DNA from: Folioceros fuciformis
Lineage: Eukaryota; Anthocerotophyta; Anthocerotopsida; Anthocerotales
Reading direction: 5' to 3'
Assembly: GCA_049999805.1 (NCBI GenBank)
Contig: JBNGIO010006273.1
Span: forward strand, 53,637 to 117,636
Length of the DNA: 64,000 nucleotides
Positions 47,301 through 64,000 of the stretch are shown one piece after another. Position 1 is the first letter of the stretch. Each line of letters starts with the position of its first letter. The translations under genes and the position numbers were made by a program. The notes below the pieces were generated by a model. The model was given only the letters and a program-made list of their open reading frames with translations. It did not search any database and was not told the origin of the DNA.

Positions 47301-47552
47301 AGCACGTACAACCCAATAGACATGGCCCCCACCTCAATCAGAACTGCCGCGGCTGCTGCGAAGAAGTCAGGAGGGCGGCTGCAACAGAGGTGTGCTTTTG
47401 ATCAACTTGAACCTTTTCCACCTTCCCAAGAGTTCTCGGACATTTCTGCTGATGTCTCTGTCCGTTGTTACGTTCTCAAGCGTGACTTGTGTATTAAATT
47501 TGCTCCGTGTGACAGGACTCCACTCAAGACGTTACGGAACCGAGAAAACTGA
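41370..47552 (+). CDS. CAP-D2: Condensin complex subunit 1 (CAP-D2), 17 exons
   Basis: HEAT-repeat subunit of condensin I, needed for mitotic chromosome compaction in the nucleus. Exons: 41370-41493, 41671-41752, 41882-42137, 42218-42375, 42457-43687, 43808-43999, 44083-44763, 44842-45018, 45112-45179, 45295-45517, 45643-45742, 45821-45939, 46079-46136, 46261-46412, 46483-46771, 46861-47389, 47516-47552. They splice in phase to 1,491 aa. Family hallmarks in order: FDQVYSLVR and ESLCSNLSVL near the N-terminus, RLEDKSAFVRKSALELL, ALVASLEAGLHFSKCMASTM, AIGVTADQSRGALVIL, AEAEIVSGG, HPELRSASMLALCKLM, RFPNLLEPWTEHVYSCLHDS with VRKNAVLVLAHLILNDMMK (the Cnd1 domain), and an acidic Ser-rich tail ending KTLRNREN. 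Intron 13 appears to be GC-AG. No stops or shifts. Confidence 0.96.
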
Positions 47553-47724
47553 GACACCGTTGAAATTGTACCATAAAATAGTTCACTATGTGCTCAGCGA
47601 AGACAGATTGAACAGAAGATGCAAGGAAGGCAGTTTGAACAGAAACACAAGCACTGTGCATCAGAACTGCAAGTACGCAACCTGGATCCCCACAACAATT
47701 TGAATTATGCAACCTTATACACTG

Positions 47725-50700
47725 TCAGGCTGCATGATGCTCATGTTTACTACCGGATAGGAGGCCAAGACCTAGACCTAACGGTATAGAACCAGTTAGT
47801 CCATGGTTGTGATTACAACCCACCGAATGTACATGTGTTTTACATGAGGCTGAGGGCTGAGGCTGGGTAGTGACAGGAGGGATGTGGGAACCATTTAGCT
47901 CAGTCATTTCTTTAGGAACGGCTTGCCAGGGCAATTCTTCATCTTCATTGTAGCCTTTCAATGCAAAGTCACCACAATTCTTCATACAGCCATGGTCATA
48001 AGGGTTGTAAAACTGCCCGTCTCCACCCTTCAGATAGTTGTACCGACTTGCGTTTGCCATTTCATTCGTAGTAATATTCCGTCCGATCTACAGCTCATAA
48101 ATGTGATCCATCAGACCTATCCCGCGTCTTTTTTGATACAAACTGAAGCCCTGTAACCAAGATAGAGCACTTACTTGAACTGCTTGAATTCCAGTTAAAG
48201 TTGCTACTCCGAAAAGAACAAAGATGTCGGGTATCAAAAAAGTCATCGCCCCAACATGGTAAGTCCACACGTGCTTTAACCAGGCCCCGCGGGATGACGG
48301 TGCTGCAGGATCTGTCCAAAGCCCTGCAATCACACCCATCTTAAGCTACTAGTACCTGTGTACACAAGAGGGTGAGAAACATAGCAAGTAAGGTGAACGT
48401 ATGACAAACATACAATAGATTGTAACACCACCCGCCAGTATCATTGCTGCTGTCTCAACACAAAGAAAGGCAAAGAAATCCCACTTGTTCGCCTGAATTG
48501 TCACATACAGGCACCGAGTAAGAATTTCTGGGAATTGGCAGGATAGCAGAGACATCGGTAGACAGAAGATTCTCACCTTGCCAACGCAGTTGGAAATCCA
48601 GGGGCAATGATGATCAAACTGCTCAACACATCTATTGCAGGATGCACAGTGCTTTGACCTAAGTGGTCTAACTATCTGCAGGAAGCAATCCAAGTGTAAA
48701 ATGATGATGAAAAGACTAGAAGTGTTGAAATCATTCTAATCCCAAGAACAAAAACTTTCCTCCAACCCACCTTACACGTGGGGCATAACTGAGACCAATA
48801 ACCTGCCCATAGCGCTGGACTACTTAAATCGCCCTTGAAAAGGCTTTCCTGCTGACAAGGCAGAACATACAATTTCACAAAGTCACACAACGAACATACT
48901 TGTGACACTTGTGTCTGTCTATCCAGCTTTCTGCTCAGGCACCTTGATGACAACTGTACGTAGCGCATGAACAGCTAGTTCAACTGATGCATGGCCCACC
49001 TCAGCTGATTTATGGTCTGATGAGAATCCCCGAAGAGTTGTTACATAACCAGGATCCTTACTGGATAGCAAAATTTTTGGTCAGCCACGGCCAATTCCTA
49101 TGGCGTGATGGAAATGAAAGAGAAAAAGAAAGTACACGAAACAACATAAGCATTGGGTTTAGACCTGCTGCATCGATACAATAGAAGCAAACCACCTGTT
49201 GCCAGGAAAACCGCAATCCAAGCCCAAATTGCAATGCCAACCCTTACTCTCAACATACCAGGTGCTGCAAAATAAGAATGTAGGTCACTGACTGCCCTCA
49301 AATATCAAGAACATCAACTACGAACATTCACCATTACTTTAAAGGCAACAAATTCTTACTCACAGCTTAGGATAACTGAGTTGATGTACGTAATCACCAG
49401 GGCCACAATAAACGCCCAGAGGACAGGTGCAAGCCCCATCTTGGTGAGCCTCCCCATATACCCTTTCCCATCCCACCTCCGGTTGAATATCATCCGTGCA
49501 TTAGACTGCACACACGAACAAGACTGAGCATATGGGAGCTCTCAAAACCAAGGGCTATCTGTTTATTCCTCAACATCACACCTAAAGAGGATCAGAACTA
49601 TAACTAGTGCGCACATTTCGTGTTCTCCAACAACGCAACAGTAGTGAGGCCTCACATTGTCAAACCAAGACCATGGAGGGGCAAGTACGTCGAGTGTGAA
49701 CTTACCAAAAAAAGGGCAACATGTCGGTGGCCCTTATCAGAAGCAAGCTGAGCGGGAGTGCATCCCGATGAATCAGTCATCTCCAAATCCTCCTTAGTTC
49801 CAGCTTGGACAAGAACTGTACAAGCTTCTAAATTTCCCCTGATTGATGCCCAATGTAAAGGTGTGCATCCTGCAAGCGAACACAGCACTTCTCATCAACC
49901 AAACCGAACAACAAGTACACACAAGAACATCTCGCACTCAAGTGGGTATGCAAACACCAACCTTCCTTATCCTGTCTGGCCAAATACGCATCCATAAACA
50001 GCAACAACCTGATGCAGTCGGCAAAACCTTTGTATGCAGCCCTGCCCTTGATCAACACAGCAACGCTTCAGCTTGTTGGACTTACAATGTACACAGCTGC
50101 GAAACTATCTTCACAGTGAAGCATAACGCTTTGACAGTTCTCACCAATGCAGTGGACTTCGACCATCATTATCAATGGCATCGACCTCTGCATTCCATTT
50201 ACTGGCAATGTAATACAGAAGGGCAGTATGCCCATACTGGGCAGCAACATGGGCAGTCTGGAAGAGGCGGCGGCAACTGTAGTCAGCCAACGTTTTGATA
50301 TTCTTTCTCTGAAGGCTCAGCAAACAATCGTTGGAGACCTATCATGAAACGGTTTGCGAATGTGACTAACCCGATACCCGTGAGAATCTGCGGCCTCAAT
50401 ATTGGCGCCATTTTTAAGCAACAATTCTGCCACCTGTATCGAACCTCGTACAGCAGTCCAATGAAGAGCAGTTTGCCCAGTGAAATCAGCAGCATTCACA
50501 TCCGCCCCATGCTGTGCACAGCCAAGACTAATGGTTAGACATACTGCAGGATCACAGATGAGATCATTCAGGCAACATATCTCATCTAGCCAACAGAGGA
50601 AACTAAGTACACCTGAATCAGATAGTGTGCTGCAGCCGACCGATTGTTGAGGGCACTCCACTGCAAAGCATAATATCCACCTCCATCAGGTGTGTCCACT

Positions 50701-50882
50701 GAACAGCCCTTCTCCTCCACCAACCTTTGCAGCTTTTCCAGATCTCCATAGGCAGCTGCAGTGTACACATCTTCTCTTTGCGACTCCACCTCCTCCGAAT
50801 TGTCCAACACCTGCCCGTTAGCTGCCTCAACGCCATTTCTAACATCATCGGTCTCCACTTCAATTTCTATCTCCGATCCCAT
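47725..50882 (-). CDS. TIP1: TIP1-type ankyrin-DHHC S-acyltransferase, 13 exons
   Basis: Protein palmitoyltransferase of the Golgi or plasma membrane, attaching fatty acids to Cys of target proteins; in Arabidopsis TIP1 is required for tip growth and cell size. Exons (minus): 50882-50613, 50511-50371, 50257-50145, 50041-49962, 49869-49706, 49505-49364, 49264-49165, 49060-49000, 48848-48771, 48675-48577, 48492-48414, 48323-48175, 48087-47725. They splice in phase to 612 aa, close to the Arabidopsis length. About six ankyrin repeats (for example [20 protein letters not shown]) occupy roughly 40-250. Four membrane segments flank the catalytic cysteine-rich domain [18 protein letters not shown] with DHHC at about 404-407; [16 protein letters not shown] and [15 protein letters not shown] follow. 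The His/Gly-rich tail is typical. It converges on CAP-D2, 172 bp apart. Confidence 0.96.
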
Positions 50883-53375
50883 GACTACCCCCTGTACCCT
50901 CACAGGGGCTTACACTGAAACTGTTGCTGTATGTTAGTCAGGAGTTTCCCACAGTTGAGCACGAGGCGATCCATCTACCACACAGACAACCACTGATATC
51001 GCATAGCTGTAGCACCCTGCAAAACCATTCTCTCCTAATTTCACCTAGCCCGATCACAAAATGCAAGTAGTTCCTTGCACATCATCCCCTAACGCTAAAT
51101 CAAACCAGCAAGGAGCTGAGCGAGGCCGCCGCCGCTCGCGCACTGAAATCCGAAGCAGGACCAGCACCCACTGCCTGCATACACACCAATCCTCTGCCTC
51201 CTACGAATTGGAGGCGGAGCCGGTAACTGAGCGATGGCCGCGCGCCAAGCTCTGGCACGGGCGGACCCTTCCCTGCTCGGTCCGCCTCCCCGCGTAGGAA
51301 ATCCAGCAAGTGGAGCAGAAATGCCGGGTCGACGTCACACGGCAAGCAATTCCTTCGCCGACGGGAAAAACACGGATTGTCCGATGCGTCATAGTGAAGG
51401 TTTGACAGGCAATTTTACCTACCTATACAGCTTTACCTCTACATTTCTCATACTGAATCCAGGTAATGTACGTGGTCAGTGACAGAATTAATATGATCTC
51501 CAAGTGAGCGACCCTAGAAAGGAAACCTTCTAGTGAAGTCCAGTAAACGCTGCAAATGCCTGCGATTCGTTGCAGCAGCTTCGAGGAAGAAGACGGAGGA
51601 TAGACTGCATCGCTACGCTGAGCTGAGCATTGCATAGTCAGGATTAGAAGTGTCTGGACCGGGAGAACGAATCCCAGAAGCCGGAAGGGCTTACTGGAAG
51701 GGCATCAAGACAGCGCATTAATCCTTATAACACTGAGACAGGCAGGTCAGAACTAGTGCCGTTTTCCAATTAGACTACAGAGTGGAAACCAGCCGATAAA
51801 TAGAATACAGTAGGGAGTGGAAGCCGACTGGAGAAAAATTCCGACAGAGCAGCGTCCAAGAGCCTAAACCCCACGCGGGATGGCGGGGCACACATGTGAG
51901 CTGCCAGTGCACGAAGAGCTGGTGCCGCTGCCTACGACTGTTCTCTATGCCTCCACAATGGCAGCAATCGAATCACTCAAAAGGGGGACGGATCGTTTGA
52001 CGAGGATTGATGTACAGGGCTCGGTCCTGTTATCCCGCGCATATTGAGCCGATATGGTTCGTGTAAGGGCATCGGGGCGTGACGACGTCCAACAAACCGG
52101 ACGGCGACCTAATCACACCCAAGGTGTGCTATGGTTTCTGTACCTCTCTGTTTGACATGAAGCTGAAAGGGTTGTCTGTTCAGTAACTTTGCTAAATCAG
52201 TTGATGAGATACATTTCTTCTCACACTGTACATGGCCGTACTGTCATTCAGATCGACGCTCTGTACAGTCCACTGGCGAGTCGAGTCGAGGCGAGGCGAA
52301 CCACAGTTTGCATGTCGGCTTGTTCATGTAAAGTACCAAGCTTGACCTGCCATGACCGTCCGTACAGATAGGTGGATGCCCTCTTTGTCTTGCTTCAGGG
52401 ACAGAAGGCCAGGTTTACACGACGTTACCCAATTCTCCAATTCCCTGTCACACGCCGGCGGGTAGGACTGATTTTGGTGCCCTGTCAATTTTGGGAAAAG
52501 CACTGCGAAAGGCACGTGTACTGAACCATAGGCATTGACGATGCTTGGAGTGCAAGAAATCTGAAGCGATTGCTCTTGTTCTGTTCTTCCGTGTGTGGAA
52601 GTCAAGCAGTTTGTACGGACCTTAAGAGGAATCGGGAGAGCCTACCTACTAGTCTGGACTTCCGTCTTCTAGCCTTAATCTTTCTACGGAATCTGGTAGT
52701 AAGGAGGACAGAGAGCGCTTTATTCTTGTAAATTATTCCCGAACGAACTGGACTGTCTATCCCGATAGATTGGTCCAATGGATCATAGAATTGGGTCAGA
52801 ACACTCTTGCTGGAACCACTTCTGTTGTGACGACACATTTTCACGTCGATCATTCACAGATGTCGCTTTGATTCCGCTACCTATTTCTGTTGAGCTTCCG
52901 GCTAGCTTCTAGGCTCGGCAGAAGACTTGAGGCCTACGTCTGGGTCGTTGGGACGAGTCTCTTCACAGTTCTGCTCTTGAAATTTGGGATATATGGTTCC
53001 ATGCTGTACATGTAGCCACACAGTTGCTTTAACTCTTGAGTTCTCTGCTTCCATCGGGGAATTTTTGTGAATTATCGACAATCCAACTGACGGCAGTGAG
53101 TACTCGTTCATCCAGTACAGAGCTCGCATGCAGTGGAGAGTGCAGCACTGTGAAAGAAACGCATAGCATTGCCGCCACCTTGGTATGTTTTTTTGTGAGT
53201 AATGAATTCTTTCATCACAGTCTTTGAATCTCCGCCTCCGGAAACATCGTGCGATGTTCCTACGCACTTCTTTTCATGTTCTGAGAGTTGTTGCTTGCCA
53301 GTGCTGGTGCAGCAGGGAAGTGAGAAATTTTCAAATTTCATCGCTCGAAAGCTGGAAGACCTGCTATAACAAAGA
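50883..53375. other. Divergent intergenic region TIP1 / ABCC
   Basis: About 2.5 kb separates the divergent start codons of TIP1 and the ABCC gene. No open frame with protein-like composition, no repeat family and no RNA gene was recognised; 50,900-51,350 is GC-rich and may hold the TIP1 leader. It should contain both promoters. Confidence 0.5.
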
Positions 53376-58856
<5,481 letters not shown>

Positions 58857-60539
58857 GATAATTCTCTCCAGTGCAGAATTAATGTTACGGCAGGACGGGA
58901 CTTCGTACTATCTGCGTGGTTAGGCGCCTGATGGCTAACCTCGGCCTTGGGTAGAGATTTAGGATTCCCGTCCTTCACCGAGAAAATGTTTTGGATCCCC
59001 ATTACGTTAGGAAGCGAGATCTCTGGAAGTCAAAACTGCTAGGAACTGTGACGAGGAATATCCTACCTCACTGGTCAGTAAGAAGCTTCACCGGCGCCAC
59101 AAAGTTTCATAATTCGATGTAGCAGAGTATGTTCATAATTGGTCGGCCTAGGCGATCTACAGATTCTACTCCTGCTCCTTCGTAGTAGAATTGTGTGGTT
59201 CAAAACGTCTCTGGGACCCCAAGCTTTTTGAGAGTGCGGTGAGAGGCTTATCTCACCGAGATCTAGGGGTTCAATACAAGATCCAGGGACCTCAAATTCT
59301 GCATCGTGCAGGGCAGGGATATACTACAAAGTGCCAGCCAGCTCTGCTTGCATGGAAACTCGTATTGACAGGCTGTGATTTATCCTGTAGGCGACACTCC
59401 TTGACCCCCACGCAAAGATATGAACCATCTTCCTTTTGTTGGTTTCCGGGCATAACAAGAGTGGCACACTTGTTTGGCTGCATGCACAGGTGCAGAGAGA
59501 CGGTCCACGCTCCTGACAGTTTTATGAAAATCCACAACGTTAAGACAAGCGTTCGCCGCCCGTATGGCCTCCTTGTCGTATGCCTTGTCGTATGCGATTC
59601 CTCCAGTACAGAAGGGAACGCACTGGCCAAGGCACATACATGGACAGTGACAGACAACGCTTGCAGTACAAGAAATCTTGTCGATCAAATCCTCACCTAC
59701 GCCATGTACAGTTCTGCCAATGCCTCGAAATCAAACAACCTGAAGGGAGCTGAGTCTCTTCTAAGAACGCACAACTCTGTGGGAACATTTCCTAGACACA
59801 TTCCTTTGTTTGTAACCTGCTCTCCTACAGGTTGGCATTTTTTCTCGCGCAATCAGGACTCTATGGAAGTCACAAGCCACACTGTCCACGTGATGCAACG
59901 CTTGTGTGCGTGGTTGAAATGCTGTTGTCGTAACGCATCGAACCTTAACGAAATGTAACTCGAAATGTAACTCGAAATGTGGCTCGAAATGTAACTCGAA
60001 ATGTAACATTTTTGTCATCGAACCTTAACGTATTTCAGTCCCCGATTCTTCTGTCAATTTTCGGTTGATTTTGGCCTTCCCAATGTTGCGTTGGAGCCGA
60101 AGGTCCCCCTCTCTTCTCCAATTCATATATACTATAGATCTCAGGCCTGTACATGACGGATTGAACCTCTCCGCTCATGCTGCGCTCACCGTTAAACGAG
60201 TCGCAGCTTGTGTTGTGATTGTGAACGACAAGATGAACAATTTTTCCAGGAGACGAATTTCGTACCACCTTTGCTAAGCATTTGATTCATCTCAGAATCA
60301 AAGTATAGAGCTCATGTATCGACGAGCGCACCACTGTAAGAAATTGCATTGTATTGGCGTGACGCTGCGATCTGTTGTTCTGCGCGCGTCGGTTTTGGTT
60401 TCCGAGCAGTTGTTTGTTGCATGCTTTATGAATTGGTGCAAATGCAAATACTGTACACTGGTAGTCGTCTGTGCAGTTGACGTTCTAAAGAATCCAAGAG
60501 TAACGCTCAGCAGTGGCCACAGATCCGTCCGCCTCGTAG
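58857..60539. other. Spacer between the ABCC gene and its broken copy
   Basis: A 255-codon plus-strand open frame (59191-59958) has no recognisable domain. A ~12-bp tandem repeat (CGAAATGTAACT, five copies) lies at 59948-60007. Nothing else is supported. Confidence 0.5.
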
Positions 60540-60699
60540 CAAAGGTATAGGCCTCGCTCGTATACCCGCCCATAACAGGACTGTATAGGCCGGAAATGAA
60601 GCCAGATCCACCCATGCAGCCCGAGGCACAGAAGCAAGGCTTGAAAATGAGCCAATCTTCAAGGACAGAGATGCAACATCCAGGGCGAATGCAGCATGG

Positions 60700-60700
<1 letters not shown>
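60540..60700 (-). pseudogene. Inverted TMD0 fragment of an ABCC gene
   Basis: The minus strand reads FALDVASLSLKIGSFSSLAS and WVDLASFPAYTVLLWAGIRA. This aligns with the intact neighbour's TMD0 (FVLAVASLSLETGVFTGLSS and YWVGLAAFSARVVLFWAGLR). It lies head to head against the TMD1 piece that begins near 60700 on the plus strand. The rest of exon 1 (remaining TMD0 and most of TMD1) is missing. It documents an inversion plus deletion in the duplicate. Confidence 0.8.

Positions 60701-64000
<3,300 letters not shown>

Noticed and set aside
59191-59958. 255-codon plus-strand ORF as a gene
   Set aside because: Low-order Cys/His/Thr mix, no motif, no splice partner, and it lies in spacer before the broken ABCC copy; length alone is weak support.

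Overview
The window is nuclear DNA of a land plant. It carries intron-containing genes for a class III secretory peroxidase, the condensin HEAT subunit CAP-D2, a TIP1-type ankyrin-DHHC S-acyltransferase and a full-size ABCC transporter, with several Ty1/copia retrotransposons packed between them. Most introns in the well-resolved genes are about 70-180 bp. Short introns and a relic of a bacterial-type amino-DNA-methyltransferase would fit a seed-free lineage (bryophyte, lycophyte or fern), but that is inference and I cannot name the species.

Layout. 1-8.3 kb is repeat-derived: a decayed DUF7869-like coding region on the minus strand, a cluster of GTGC-CCGGT palindromes, and a methyltransferase relic split by a ~3.6 kb GTAGGT-rich element. 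8.3-10.1 kb holds an intact four-exon peroxidase gene (minus). 10.1-24.3 kb is mostly degenerate copia pieces, two of which meet head to head near 14.43 kb, plus minisatellites and unrecognised coiled-coil element proteins. 24,353-30,548 is a young copia insertion: TSD GCGTT and 223-bp LTRs with one difference. It lies inside an older coiled-coil element and carries an extra ORF before gag and an antisense ORF between pol and the 3' LTR. 31.9-33.3 kb holds the last four exons of an unrecognised gene with consistent splice phases. 34,051-38,588 is a minus-strand copia with 187-bp LTRs that has lost its reverse transcriptase, with a short GTAGGT-family piece in its place. 39.8-64 kb is gene-rich: a small membrane protein, a PPR relic next to a perfect 25-bp hairpin, CAP-D2 (17 exons, 1,491 aa), TIP1 (13 exons, 612 aa) converging on it, an ABCC gene (11 exons, 1,500 aa), and a broken tandem ABCC copy running off the right edge.

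The intact genes are unrelated housekeeping or physiological functions: chromosome condensation, protein S-acylation, vacuolar-type export and wall peroxidase. They form no pathway cluster. All five N gaps are flanked by direct duplications that abut the gap, so part of the apparent duplication is probably assembly overlap. Exon coordinates come from matching splice sites, reading phase and family alignment by eye.
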